The notes under the pieces are model-generated. The model did not search any database. It was given only the letters and a program-made list of their open reading frames with translations, and had not been told where the DNA came from. DNA of 32,110 nucleotides. It comes from Alphaproteobacteria bacterium. Lineage in GTDB: Bacteria; Pseudomonadota; Alphaproteobacteria; UBA8366; GCA-2717185. How positions within the stretch are numbered: position 1 is the stretch's first letter; each line of letters opens with the position of its first letter. Shown here piece by piece: positions 1 to 8,328 of this stretch. The translations under genes and the position numbers were made by a program. Where the stretch lies: positions 1 to 32,110 of the forward strand of contig JBBDQU010000039.1 in the NCBI GenBank assembly GCA_040905865.1. Direction: 5' to 3'.

Positions 1-156
1 GCTTGCAAACGAAACTGTCGCATCCGTCGGGGAGGCCGCCTAGATGATTGTCAGTTTATCGAACCGCCGGGCCAGCGACCGGCGCGCCCCCTTGACCCCG
101 GTGGCGTTTCGAGCCGTTATTGTCGCATATCCATCCAGAAACGAAACGGACATGCC
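1..156 (+). other. Upstream region of the crotonase gene, with possible end of an earlier gene
   Basis: No complete gene lies here. Frame 2 reads a short tail, LANETVASVGEAA, ending in TAG at 41-43, which could be the C-terminus of a plus-strand gene beginning outside the window; 13 residues cannot prove this. Between that stop and the crotonase ATG there is a candidate promoter: TTGACC at 92-97, 17 bases, then a weak -10 CGTTAT at 115-120. It would give a leader of about 30 bases. The -35 matches consensus at five of six bases, the -10 at only three. Confidence 0.3.
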
Positions 157-951
157 ATGAGCCAGGAACTGCTTTTCGACATCAAGGACAAGATCGCGAC
201 CATCACGCTGAACCGGCCGGAAAAGCTGAACGCCTTCACCAACGACATGATCGACGGATACTACAATGCCCTGCTCGAATGCCGTGACAGCGACGCGATC
301 AACGTCGTCGTGTTGACCGGTGCGGGGCGGGCGTTCTGCGCCGGCGGCGATGTCGGCGGCATGGGCGCCGATGGCAGGGACGAGAACAAGCCGCTGAACG
401 CGAAAAACCGGCTCTGGCATCATATCCAGCGCATCCCGAAGACCCTGATCGAACTGGACAAGCCGATCATCGCGGCGGTCAACGGGGTCGCGGTCGGCGC
501 GGGCATGGATCTGGCGCAGATGTGCGATATGCGGACCGCCGGCGCCAGCGCCCGGTTTGCGGAAAGCTATGTCAAGCTGGGCATCGTGCCGGGCGCCGGC
601 GGTTCATACTTCCTGCCCCGCCTTGTCGGCCCGGCAAAGGCGCTGGAACTGCTGCTGACCGGCGATTTCGTGCTCGCCGAGGAAGCCCTGCGGCTCGGTC
701 TGGTGAACCATGTCTACCCGGATGACGAATTAATGGACAAGACCTACGAACTGGCGGGCCGGATCGCCGCCAACGCCCCTGTATCCCTGCAACTGATCAA
801 GCGGGCGATGTATCAGAGCCTGAACATCGACCTGCGGACCCATCTGGACCTGATCTCGTCGCATATGAGCATCGCGCGGGGCACCGACGACCATGTCGAG
901 GCCATCGCCGCGTTCAAGGAAAAGCGCAAGGCAAACTTCAAGGGCAATTAA
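157..951 (+). CDS. Enoyl-CoA hydratase/isomerase (crotonase) family protein, substrate unknown
   Basis: This 264-residue protein has the usual crotonase length. The two oxyanion-hole segments are clear: AFCAGGD (residues 59-65) and GAGMD (114-118), which polarise an acyl-CoA thioester. The family hydrates, isomerises, cleaves or dehalogenates acyl-CoAs in the cytosol. The residues equivalent to the two catalytic glutamates of mammalian enoyl-CoA hydratase appear to be Asp118 and Tyr138, so it is probably not a standard beta-oxidation hydratase. The region VKLGIVPGAGGSYFLPRLVG (139-158) resembles PaaG-like isomerases, but their acidic residue in the VP-D-GG segment is replaced by Gly-Ala. The start is ATG at 157 with a weak GGA six bases upstream. 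It is the only plus-strand gene and converges on lpxB, so context gives no pathway. The fold is certain; the reaction is not. Confidence 0.93.
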   Translation: MSQELLFDIKDKIATITLNRPEKLNAFTNDMIDGYYNALLECRDSDAINVVVLTGAGRAFCAGGDVGGMGADGRDENKPLNAKNRLWHHIQRIPKTLIELDKPIIAAVNGVAVGAGMDLAQMCDMRTAGASARFAESYVKLGIVPGAGGSYFLPRLVGPAKALELLLTGDFVLAEEALRLGLVNHVYPDDELMDKTYELAGRIAANAPVSLQLIKRAMYQSLNIDLRTHLDLISSHMSIARGTDDHVEAIAAFKEKRKANFKGN

Positions 952-970
952 CGGCGATCTGCATTATCAT

Positions 971-2143
971 TCAGCGGCACATTCCTAATTCATCCGCATC
1001 CCGGATGATCTTCAGTACGGCCTCCGCCGCCCGTCTGCTGGGCGGCGGACCGTTCTTGCCCAACTGGGCCAGCGCTACCTCCGTCTCCGCCACCTGCCGC
1101 TTTCCCGCGTCGCCGAACAAGGGGGCAACGGTGGCGGCGAGCCGGTCCGCCCGGCAATCGTTCTGCAGTAATTCGGGAATGACCTCCCGATCCAGAATAA
1201 GGTTGATAATGTTGGCGAATCGGACGCGCATCAGCGGCCGGGCCAGCAGATACGTCATCAGCGCCACGCGATAGGCGACGGCAAACGGCACGCCCGCCAG
1301 CGCCAGTTCCAGCGTCGCCGTGCCGGACGCGGCCAGCCCCACATCACAGGCGGCGAACGCCGCGGATTTCTGCTTCGGATTGTCAGTGACTATAACAGGA
1401 ACCGGCCAATCGGACGTTTCGGCGCGGACGAGTTCGGCAACATTGGGCACGGTCGGCAGCACCGCAACAAGACCCGGATGATCCCGTTTCAGAAGCGAAA
1501 CGGTCTCCCGGAACGGGAGCGCCAATCGGGTAACCTCACCGCGACGGCTGCCGAGCAGCACGCAAATGGCGGGGACATCGGCGGCAATCCCGTTGCGTTC
1601 ACGGAAAGCCGCGCCGGTTTCCCCGCCACTGTCGATTTCGATCACCGGATGGCCGACGAAGTCACAGGAAATGCCATGTCGGGCGAACCAGGCGGGTTCG
1701 AACGGCAGCAATGCCAGCAGATGATCGAAGTGCCGCCTGATCTTGCGCACGCGCCACGGGCGCCAGGCCCATAATTGCGGCGCAACATAATGGATGCGGG
1801 GGATGCCACGGTTCCGGATGCGCGTCGCCACCCCTTGCGCAAAGGCTGGCGCATCAATGGTAATCACCGCGTGCGGCGCCACGGCGTCGATTTCGGCTGC
1901 CGTTTCCTGCATGCGCGCAAAGAGCTTGCGGACATGCGGCAGGATTTCGACCAGACCCATGATGGACAGTTCCCCCATGGGAAACAGGCTCTTGATGCCC
2001 TCGTCTTCCATCGCCGGGCCGCCGACGCCGCGAAAATCGATTTCGCCGTCGTGCAACTCCCGAAGGGCCGCCATAAGGCGGCCGCCCAGCACGTCTCCGG
2101 ACGGCTCGCCCGCCAGCAGGAAAATCGTCAGACGACGCGTCAT
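971..2143 (-). CDS. lpxB: Lipid-A-disaccharide synthase LpxB
   Basis: LpxB is a peripheral inner-membrane GT-B glycosyltransferase of family GT19. It joins lipid X to UDP-2,3-diacylglucosamine, forming the beta-1,6 disaccharide of lipid A. At 390 residues it is close to the E. coli length. Visible landmarks are AGEPSGD (11-17, usually AGEASGD), Asp97 in TIDAPAF (the position of catalytic Asp98 in E. coli), YVAPQLWAWR (119-128), a GSRRGEV nucleotide-binding stretch and ASGTATLE near the C-terminal domain. Its ATG overlaps the lpxI stop by four bases (ATGA), so translation is probably coupled. It is the last gene of the long minus-strand array. Its stop is 19 bases from the convergent crotonase stop, and I see no clear hairpin-plus-T-run terminator there. 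Confidence 0.98.
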   Translation of the reverse strand: MTRRLTIFLLAGEPSGDVLGGRLMAALRELHDGEIDFRGVGGPAMEDEGIKSLFPMGELSIMGLVEILPHVRKLFARMQETAAEIDAVAPHAVITIDAPAFAQGVATRIRNRGIPRIHYVAPQLWAWRPWRVRKIRRHFDHLLALLPFEPAWFARHGISCDFVGHPVIEIDSGGETGAAFRERNGIAADVPAICVLLGSRRGEVTRLALPFRETVSLLKRDHPGLVAVLPTVPNVAELVRAETSDWPVPVIVTDNPKQKSAAFAACDVGLAASGTATLELALAGVPFAVAYRVALMTYLLARPLMRVRFANIINLILDREVIPELLQNDCRADRLAATVAPLFGDAGKRQVAETEVALAQLGKNGPPPSRRAAEAVLKIIRDADELGMCR

Positions 2144-2961
2144 TCCGGAACTGATATGCCGGTAAGGAAAAGCCCCGCCGCATCGGCTTCCCGGATCGCG
2201 GTTTCCAGCGACAGTACCAGCGTCGCGCCGGCTTCCACGGCGATACCGCGCAGGCCCGCATCGCGCGCGCCCCGCACGGTTTCCGGTCCGATGGTGGGCA
2301 GATCCACCCGGCTTTCCTGGCCCGGCTTCCGTAGTTTTACGAGAACGCCGCCGGGACCTTCGCGCGCCAGCGACGCGCAGCGGGCGATCAGCCCGTCCGT
2401 TCCCTCGGCCGCTTCGATACCAAGCACGATCCCTTCCTGGACCACCACCGCCTGTCCTACATCGACGGCGCCAAGATGCCGGAGAACGTCGACACCGCGG
2501 CGGATATCGACCAGCGCACCCGCATCCGGCTCGAACCTGCCCAGGGCGCCAGCCGTGGCCGTCATGCCGTGCAGCACGTCGTCTATCCCGACTATCGTAA
2601 ATCCTTCCCGTTCGAGTTCGACGATGACGGCGCGCAACAGGCCGTCGTCGCCCAGCGCGCGGGCGCCCGCCTTCGCCAGCAGCTTCAGCCCCCGGCCATC
2701 CGGCCGCAGTTCCGCCAGGGACGGGCGCCGTACCGGTCCCGCCAGAACGACATCCGCGACGCCCGCGGCCTTCAGGATATCCATCGCCGTCCCGGCCGCG
2801 CCCAGCCGGACCCAGGCATGATCGACCCCCTCGGTCGTTTCCGGCAGGGTATGCCCCTCGAAGGCCAGAACGAAGACATCGCGCCCGTTGCTTCGGCAGG
2901 CATCGACCAGCAGGCGCGGCAACACGCCCCCTCCCGACAGAATGCCGAGTTTTCCCGCCAT
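2140..2961 (-). CDS. lpxI: UDP-2,3-diacylglucosamine pyrophosphatase LpxI
   Basis: LpxI (DUF1009 family, 273 residues) hydrolyses UDP-2,3-diacylglucosamine to lipid X and UMP. It is the non-orthologous replacement for LpxH found in alphaproteobacteria. The N-terminus MAGKLGILSGGGVLP and the C-terminal block RVDLPTIG (218-225) followed by GLRGIAVEAG (236-245) are family hallmarks. Asp220 in the latter block probably corresponds to the critical aspartate (Asp225) of Caulobacter LpxI, by my recollection of that sequence. Its position exactly between lpxA and lpxB supplies the step that links them. The start ATG lies four bases after the lpxA stop, and its own stop overlaps lpxB. No lpxH-type metallophosphoesterase is in the window. 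Confidence 0.96.
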   Translation of the reverse strand: MAGKLGILSGGGVLPRLLVDACRSNGRDVFVLAFEGHTLPETTEGVDHAWVRLGAAGTAMDILKAAGVADVVLAGPVRRPSLAELRPDGRGLKLLAKAGARALGDDGLLRAVIVELEREGFTIVGIDDVLHGMTATAGALGRFEPDAGALVDIRRGVDVLRHLGAVDVGQAVVVQEGIVLGIEAAEGTDGLIARCASLAREGPGGVLVKLRKPGQESRVDLPTIGPETVRGARDAGLRGIAVEAGATLVLSLETAIREADAAGLFLTGISVPE

Positions 2962-2965
2962 CCGG

Positions 2966-3751
2966 CTAGCGCGGCTGCGTCAATCCACGCTGCGACGTGG
3001 CGCGCATGAATTCGACGATTTCCATGATCACGGCGTTGTCGCCGAATATCGCGCTGACATCGTCCACCCGCTCCACCATGGTGCCTTCCTCGGCGAAGAG
3101 CATCCGGTAGGCGGTGCGCAGGTTGTGGATTTCCTTATTGGCGAAATTACGGCGCTTCAGTCCGATGATGTTCAGCCCGCTCAGCTGGCCACGGTCGCCG
3201 ACAACCGAACCATAGGGAATGACATCGTTTTCCACCCCGGACATGCCGCCGATAATGGCGTGCCGACCGATCCGGACGAACTGGTGAACCGCTGACAATC
3301 CACCCAGAATGGCGAAGTCGCCCACAACCACATGCCCCCCCAGGGTCGCGTTGTTTGCCATGATGACATTATCGCCGACGATACAGTCATGCGCGACATG
3401 GGCGCTGACCATGAAAAGGCAGTTATCGCCGACGCGCGTTACCATGCCACCATCGGCCGTACCGGGATTCATGGTGACATATTCGCGGATTCTGTTGCGG
3501 CGGCCGATAACCAGGGTCGATTCCTCGCCGCTGTATTTCAGGTCCTGCGGCACCAGGCCGATTGAAGCGAACGGAAAAATTTCGGTTTCGGCGCCGATAT
3601 CGGTTTTCCCGCCGATGACGACATGCGAATGCAGGCGGACGCGGTCGGCCAGGACGACATCGGCCCCGACAATACAATACGGCCCGATTTCCACATCGTC
3701 GCCCAGGGATGCCGCCGGATCGACGATTGCGGTAGGGTGTATATCTGTCAT
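2966..3751 (-). CDS. lpxA: UDP-N-acetylglucosamine O-acyltransferase LpxA
   Basis: LpxA transfers an R-3-hydroxyacyl chain from acyl carrier protein to the 3-OH of UDP-GlcNAc, the first step of lipid A synthesis, as a cytosolic trimer. The 261-residue protein shows the hexapeptide left-handed beta-helix over most of residues 1-190, then a helical C-terminus. By alignment to E. coli, His121 (in AHVAHD) is the catalytic base, and His118, His140 and His156 match other conserved histidines. Gly169 sits at the hydrocarbon-ruler position (Gly173 in E. coli), so a long chain of about C14 is predicted. Gln69 and Asn194 match residues associated with normal UDP-GlcNAc use. It starts directly after the fabZ stop with no gap, which suggests coupled translation. 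Confidence 0.98.
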   Translation of the reverse strand: MTDIHPTAIVDPAASLGDDVEIGPYCIVGADVVLADRVRLHSHVVIGGKTDIGAETEIFPFASIGLVPQDLKYSGEESTLVIGRRNRIREYVTMNPGTADGGMVTRVGDNCLFMVSAHVAHDCIVGDNVIMANNATLGGHVVVGDFAILGGLSAVHQFVRIGRHAIIGGMSGVENDVIPYGSVVGDRGQLSGLNIIGLKRRNFANKEIHNLRTAYRMLFAEEGTMVERVDDVSAIFGDNAVIMEIVEFMRATSQRGLTQPR

Positions 3752-4213
3752 TCAGTCATCCATGATCATGGCGGAAAATACCGCGTCGGATACGGTTTTC
3801 CCGTCAACCGTCGCCCGGCCATTGAATTTCCAGACGTTGCCGCGCTGGCGTTCCTTGACGACATGGACATGGACAACGTCGCCCGGCCCTACGGGGCGGC
3901 GGAAGCGGGCCTTGTCAATCGACATGAAATAGACCAGCTTGCCTTCCGCCTCCGGCCCCAGCGTCGACACGACCAGCACCGCCGCGGTTTGCGCCATGGC
4001 TTCGATAATCAGGACGCCCGGCATGACCGGGCGCGTCGGGAAATGACCCTGAAAATGCGGTTCGCCGATAGACACGCATTTTATACCCGTCGCACTTTCG
4101 TTGAGCACGATATCGGTCACGCTGTCGATCATCAGGAACGGATACCGGTGCGGAATCCGTTGCATGATGCCGTTGATATCGATGTCCGTTACCTGTTCCG
4201 CCTGTCCATCCAT
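3752..4213 (-). CDS. fabZ: 3-hydroxyacyl-ACP dehydratase FabZ
   Basis: FabZ dehydrates 3-hydroxyacyl-ACP to trans-2-enoyl-ACP in fatty acid elongation. It competes with LpxA and LpxD for hydroxyacyl-ACP, so its place inside the lpx cluster balances phospholipid against lipid A. The 153-residue hot-dog protein carries HFQGHFP (53-59) with catalytic His57, and MPGVLIIEAMAQ (64-75) with catalytic Glu71. The N-terminal IMQRIPHRYPFLMID block is also typical. ATG at 4211-4213 lies three bases after the lpxD stop, and the gene's own TGA touches the lpxA start codon. Confidence 0.98.
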   Translation of the reverse strand: MDGQAEQVTDIDINGIMQRIPHRYPFLMIDSVTDIVLNESATGIKCVSIGEPHFQGHFPTRPVMPGVLIIEAMAQTAAVLVVSTLGPEAEGKLVYFMSIDKARFRRPVGPGDVVHVHVVKERQRGNVWKFNGRATVDGKTVSDAVFSAMIMDD

Positions 4214-4216
4214 CCC

Positions 4217-5239
4217 CTATTCGCCTTTTTTCCTGGTCAGTTTTTCCAGCGCGGCAACCTGCCGAAAAAACTGCGGCGCCGGCACCGCCGGCGATCCGAT
4301 AATCCGCGCCCCCGGTTCAACATCGCGCATGACGCCGGACTGCGCGCCAATCTGCGCACCGCTGCCGATCCGCAGATGTCCCGCCAGGCCCACCTGTGCG
4401 GCGATTACCGCATAATCTTCAAGTACCGTACTGCCCGCAATACCCGTCTGCGCGATAATGATGCATCCCCTGCCGATACGGACGTTGTGCCCAATCTGGA
4501 CGAGATTATCTATCATCGTCCCGTCTCCGATAACCGTATCGGGACCGGCGCCGCGGTCGACGGTGCTGTTCGCACCTATTTCAACGTCGTTGCCGATAAT
4601 CACCCGGCCAAGTTGCGGCACCTTGACATGCCCCGCGGGATCGATTGCGAAACCGAAACCCCGCTGCCCGATACGCACGCCGGGATGAATGAGCGTCCGG
4701 TCACCCACATCGCAATGCGTAAGCGACGCGTTTTCGCCGATATCCGTGTCGTTTCCGATCGTGACCGCCGCCCCGATCACCGCATTCGCACCGATACGGC
4801 ACCGCTCGCCGATGACAACGTCGGCGCCGATCACGGCGCCCGGTTCAATGCGGCAGCCCGCGCCGGCCCGTGCGCTGGGATCGACCACAGCGCTGTCCGC
4901 GATACCTGCGGTCAGGGGGGCCGGCGGGTAAAAGGCAGCGGCGGCCAATGCAAAGGCCTTGTACGGCGTCGGGGTCAGAAGCAGCGTCATGCCATCGGGC
5001 GCCCTGTCCGCGAAGCGGGGATCGACGATGCATGCGGTCGCCTTGCTGCACGCGAAGTATTCGAGATACTTGCGGTTATCGAGGAAGCTTAACATTCCCG
5101 GTCCAGCACCATCCAGCGAACCGATGTCGCGGATTTCGACCTCAGGGTCACCGCCTTCGGCCAGTGCCGCACCGGTTGTTGCGGCCAATTCAGCCAACCG
5201 AAATGGCCCCGCCAAGCGGAAAAATCTGGGGTCCGCCAT
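4217..5239 (-). CDS. lpxD: UDP-3-O-(3-hydroxyacyl)glucosamine N-acyltransferase LpxD
   Basis: LpxD adds the second 3-hydroxyacyl chain, at the 2-amino group of UDP-3-O-acylglucosamine. The 340-residue protein has an N-terminal uridine-binding domain (about 1-105), a hexapeptide beta-helix (about 110-305) and a C-terminal helix rich in basic residues. The segment [13 protein letters not shown] contains His251, the counterpart of catalytic His239 in E. coli. Length and domain order match the family. It lies four bases downstream of the skp stop and three upstream of fabZ, within the standard bamA-skp-lpxD-fabZ-lpxA order. I see no promoter of its own. Confidence 0.98.
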   Translation of the reverse strand: MADPRFFRLAGPFRLAELAATTGAALAEGGDPEVEIRDIGSLDGAGPGMLSFLDNRKYLEYFACSKATACIVDPRFADRAPDGMTLLLTPTPYKAFALAAAAFYPPAPLTAGIADSAVVDPSARAGAGCRIEPGAVIGADVVIGERCRIGANAVIGAAVTIGNDTDIGENASLTHCDVGDRTLIHPGVRIGQRGFGFAIDPAGHVKVPQLGRVIIGNDVEIGANSTVDRGAGPDTVIGDGTMIDNLVQIGHNVRIGRGCIIIAQTGIAGSTVLEDYAVIAAQVGLAGHLRIGSGAQIGAQSGVMRDVEPGARIIGSPAVPAPQFFRQVAALEKLTRKKGE

Positions 5240-5243
5240 AGGG

Positions 5244-5876
5244 TTACCGGACGCCCGGTTCCCGATTCGGCTGTTCGTTGGCGGGTTCCGGCTGCGGTTC
5301 GACGACCTTCACATCCGGGAGCGCCTTGTTGAGGCGCCCTTTCGCCTCATCCGTAATGACAAGACTGCTATCGGTAAACAGCACTTCTCCCCGTCCGAGC
5401 CCGGCGTCGATGACCAGATTCGCGCCCATTTCCGTTGCGACCTCGGCGACGATCGTCGCGAGCGTGGCTTCAACCGTCCGCATACTTTGTCGGAGCATGG
5501 TGTCCAGTTTTTTCTGCGCGTCCTGCACGGAGCGCTGATACTCCTGCGCCCTGCCCTGGAATTCCTGCCGTTTCTGTGCGAACACATCCGGCGCGAGGAT
5601 GCTCTGCTGCCGCGCGAGTTCCTGGCGGGCCTGTTCCAACTGCGCGGTAAACCCCTGGATTTCTTTCTGGAATCCGGCATGGCGGTCATTAATCTGCTTC
5701 AGGATGCTCTGACCCGCTGAAGATTCGCGGATGACACGCTTGAAATCCACAACCGCGATAACGGCTGCCGGCAATGTCCGCTCGGGCGCCGGCGTCTGGG
5801 CCACGGAAGGCGGCGCAATCAGTAAAAGCAGAACGGCAGCTCCGCAAATCGCGCGGGCAGCTTTTAGACCTGACAT
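5244..5876 (-). CDS. skp: OmpH/Skp family periplasmic chaperone
   Basis: Skp-type proteins hold unfolded outer-membrane proteins in the periplasm for delivery to BamA. The 210-residue product begins with a signal peptide: Lys5 and Arg8, then the hydrophobic stretch [12 protein letters not shown], with likely cleavage after SVA (residue 26). The mature protein has the OmpH opening [10 protein letters not shown] (40-49). A long Gln/Glu/Arg-rich coiled coil (about 52-135) would form the tentacles, and a beta segment (GANLVIDAG) returns to the body. A Pro/Glu-rich tail from about 186 to 210 extends beyond the E. coli Skp core and has no obvious function. The position directly between bamA and lpxD confirms the assignment. 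Confidence 0.93.
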   Translation of the reverse strand: MSGLKAARAICGAAVLLLLIAPPSVAQTPAPERTLPAAVIAVVDFKRVIRESSAGQSILKQINDRHAGFQKEIQGFTAQLEQARQELARQQSILAPDVFAQKRQEFQGRAQEYQRSVQDAQKKLDTMLRQSMRTVEATLATIVAEVATEMGANLVIDAGLGRGEVLFTDSSLVITDEAKGRLNKALPDVKVVEPQPEPANEQPNREPGVR

Positions 5877-5919
5877 GTATCAACCTTTGCCGGAAAAATT
5901 CGTAGCTGCGGGAAGTGTA

Positions 5920-8283
5920 TCAGAATCTCGTACCAAAATTAAATCTGACAATTTCCGTTTCGTCGAAGTCTTCATCAACCAGCGGAACCGCAAAGTCGAT
6001 GCGGATCGGCCCGAACGGCGACAGCCAGCCCAACCCGACGCCGGTCGATACCCGGATACTTCCCGTATCGGCAATCCTCGGGTCTTCGAAATCGAGTTCG
6101 GTCAGGGTACCGAAATCAGAGAACACCGACCCTGACACGCCGAACTGCTTCGGCAAACCCAGCGGGAAGGTCAGCTCAACACTGCCCGAGACAAGCTGTT
6201 TGCCTCCCAGCGGGTCATCCGTACTGATATCTCTCGGGCCGGCTCCGCCATTGGCAAAACCCCGCAATTTGTCGCCGCCGAGGAAAAAGCGGTCATTGAT
6301 CCGGATATCGTCATCGCCCAGGCCGAAAATGTACCCGGCTTCGCCGCTCATGCTGGCGACCCAGCTTTCCGCGATCGAATAATAATAGGCGCCTGTCAGC
6401 TTCGATTTCAGATATGTCTGGTCGCCCCCGACGCCCGCGAAATCGTTCGAGAGGCGAAGAATATAGCCGTCCGTCGTCGCAATTGCCGAATTTCGCCGGT
6501 CATAGGTCAACTGGTGGCCGACGCTGGAAACAAGCGTATCGCCAACCTCGCGCTGAATGAAGATCGAGGTGGTGGTATCGACGTCCGTAATTTCGTCTCT
6601 GCGCAACGTGTAGCGCAACAGATGCCGCAAGTCCTCCGACAGGAAGTATCCAAAGCGGATACCGGCCCCCGTGGACAGCGCCTCGAATTCACGAATGCTG
6701 TTCGATTTGCTGTGGAATGCGTCAACGCCAAACGAGATATCCTTGTCGAGAAAATACGGCTCCGTAAAGCTGATATCGAAATTCTGCTGCCTCGCGGCCA
6801 CCGTGATCGAGGCCCGCAAATCCTGACCACGACCCAGCAGGTTCCGTTCCCGGATGTTCAAATCGACCAGGGGGCCGTTCTGGGACGAAAACCCGGCTCC
6901 AATACTCAACTCGCCGGTAGACTGTTCCGTAACGTCGACCTTGACGACGGTCTTGTCCGGCTCGTCGCTGGGCAAATTGCTGACCTCGACCCGCGAAAAA
7001 TACCCCAGATTCTGGATTCGCGTCTTGGACCGGCGAATCTTGGCGGAATTGAACGCGTCCCCTTCCACGAGGGTGAATTCACGCCGGATAACCTTGTCCA
7101 GGGTCCGCACATTGCCGGAAATATCTATCCTGTCGATGTGGTAGCGTGGGCCCTCAAGGATTTCCAGGGTGATGTCGATCGTCCGGTTTTCGCGGTCCCG
7201 CGATACATTCGGGCGCACATCGACAAAGGCAAAGCCGAATTCGCCAACCGCGTCAGTCAGCGTGACCACGGCATCGTCGACCGCTTCCGCGTCGTACCAG
7301 TCGCCCTTTTCGATTTCGAGCAGGCCGGCGACGCTTTCGGGCTTGATGTCCTCGATCCTCGATACGACCTTTATTTCGCCGAATTCGTAACGCGGCCCTT
7401 CCTCGATCGTGAAGGTAATGAAGAAATCCTTGCGGTCCGCCGTCAGTTCGGCAACCGCGGAGACAACCCGGAAATCCGCATAGCCTTCGCTCAGGTAGTA
7501 GCGCCGCAGCAATTCGCGATCGAAGGTCAGTCGATCCGGATCGTAAGTATCGTCCGATGTCAGAAAACGGTACCAGCGGGTCTCCGTCGTCTGGATCGCT
7601 TCCCGAAGCGCGCCATCGGAAAAGGCGCGGTTCCCGATAAAGCTGATTCGCCGGATACCGGTCAGGGGGCCTTCATTGATCTCAAAGACGAGGTCGACCC
7701 GGTTTTGCGGCAACTGGATCACCTTCGGTTCGACTGTCGCCGCGAACCGCCCGGTCCGCCGGTACAGGTCCAGTATCCGTTTGACGTCATTCTGCACCCG
7801 GGTACGGGTATAGACAATGCGCGGCCGCAGCTGAATTTCGTTCAGCAACAGGTCCTTCTCGACCTTCTTGTCGCCTTCGAACGCGATGCGGTTGATGATC
7901 GGGTTTTCGACAACCCGGACATACAGTACCTCACCTTCCTGCCGCAACGTGACATCCGCGAACAGACCGGTCGCGAACAGGCCCTTAAGGGACTGATTGA
8001 CCCGTTCGCTATCCAGCGGGTCGCCTTCCTTGATCACCATATAGGAGCGCACCGTTTCCGGTTCGATACGCTGCGTGCCCTCGACAACGATTTCATCGAC
8101 GAGCAGTTGGCCCGGCCGTAACGGGCGCGCATCCTGGCGATCCGGAACGGTTGAACTGCCGCTACGCGGGGCGGGCTCGACTATTGTCGGTCCGGGAATG
8201 CTTTGGGCGTATGAAACGGAACCAAACAAACAGGCACCGAGAAACAGCGCCCCAAGAAAGGACATCCCATCTCTAAAATGCAA
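5920..8283 (-). CDS. bamA: Outer membrane protein assembly factor BamA
   Basis: BamA is the central beta-barrel of the BAM complex that folds proteins into the outer membrane. The protein has a signal peptide ending at SYA-QS, a Pro-rich linker, five POTRA repeats (about 59-455) and a 16-strand barrel (about 456-787). The conserved loop-6 motif appears as LRGF (673-676). The C-terminus ends in Phe, as outer-membrane barrels do. I chose the TTG at 8281-8283 because GGAAGGG (8292-8298) lies eight bases upstream and the extended N-terminus supplies an arginine to the signal peptide. An ATG six codons later (8263-8265) is the alternative, with a poorer AGAG site and no basic residue. It follows rseP by 45 bases. 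Confidence 0.97.
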   Translation of the reverse strand: MHFRDGMSFLGALFLGACLFGSVSYAQSIPGPTIVEPAPRSGSSTVPDRQDARPLRPGQLLVDEIVVEGTQRIEPETVRSYMVIKEGDPLDSERVNQSLKGLFATGLFADVTLRQEGEVLYVRVVENPIINRIAFEGDKKVEKDLLLNEIQLRPRIVYTRTRVQNDVKRILDLYRRTGRFAATVEPKVIQLPQNRVDLVFEINEGPLTGIRRISFIGNRAFSDGALREAIQTTETRWYRFLTSDDTYDPDRLTFDRELLRRYYLSEGYADFRVVSAVAELTADRKDFFITFTIEEGPRYEFGEIKVVSRIEDIKPESVAGLLEIEKGDWYDAEAVDDAVVTLTDAVGEFGFAFVDVRPNVSRDRENRTIDITLEILEGPRYHIDRIDISGNVRTLDKVIRREFTLVEGDAFNSAKIRRSKTRIQNLGYFSRVEVSNLPSDEPDKTVVKVDVTEQSTGELSIGAGFSSQNGPLVDLNIRERNLLGRGQDLRASITVAARQQNFDISFTEPYFLDKDISFGVDAFHSKSNSIREFEALSTGAGIRFGYFLSEDLRHLLRYTLRRDEITDVDTTTSIFIQREVGDTLVSSVGHQLTYDRRNSAIATTDGYILRLSNDFAGVGGDQTYLKSKLTGAYYYSIAESWVASMSGEAGYIFGLGDDDIRINDRFFLGGDKLRGFANGGAGPRDISTDDPLGGKQLVSGSVELTFPLGLPKQFGVSGSVFSDFGTLTELDFEDPRIADTGSIRVSTGVGLGWLSPFGPIRIDFAVPLVDEDFDETEIVRFNFGTRF

Positions 8284-8291
8284 AAGACGAT

Positions 8292-8298
8292 CCCTTCC
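8292..8298 (-). promoter_or_regulatory. Strong ribosome binding site selecting a TTG start for bamA
   Basis: On the minus strand this reads GGAAGGG and ends eight bases before TTG (8281-8283). That is a near-ideal Shine-Dalgarno and spacing, better than the AGAG five bases before the downstream ATG. It favours the TTG start, but no experiment is implied. Confidence 0.55.
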
Positions 8299-8328
8299 GT
8301 TACGCGCACCAATTCAGCCGATGGTTTC

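Noticed and set aside
952-970. Bidirectional terminator between the convergent crotonase and lpxB genes
   Set aside because: The 19-base gap and flanks contain no stable stem followed by a T-run on either strand.
1775-2821. Plus-strand open frame of about 348 codons opposite lpxB and lpxI
   Set aside because: Spans two confidently assigned genes; Ser/Arg/Pro-rich low-complexity translation.
3623-5092. Plus-strand open frame of about 489 codons opposite fabZ and lpxD
   Set aside because: Crosses two real genes on the other strand; His/Arg/Asp-rich translation typical of an antisense shadow.
6514-8121. Plus-strand open frame of about 535 codons opposite bamA
   Set aside because: Antisense shadow of BamA, whose POTRA and barrel motifs are unambiguous; the antisense translation has no recognisable fold or ribosome site.
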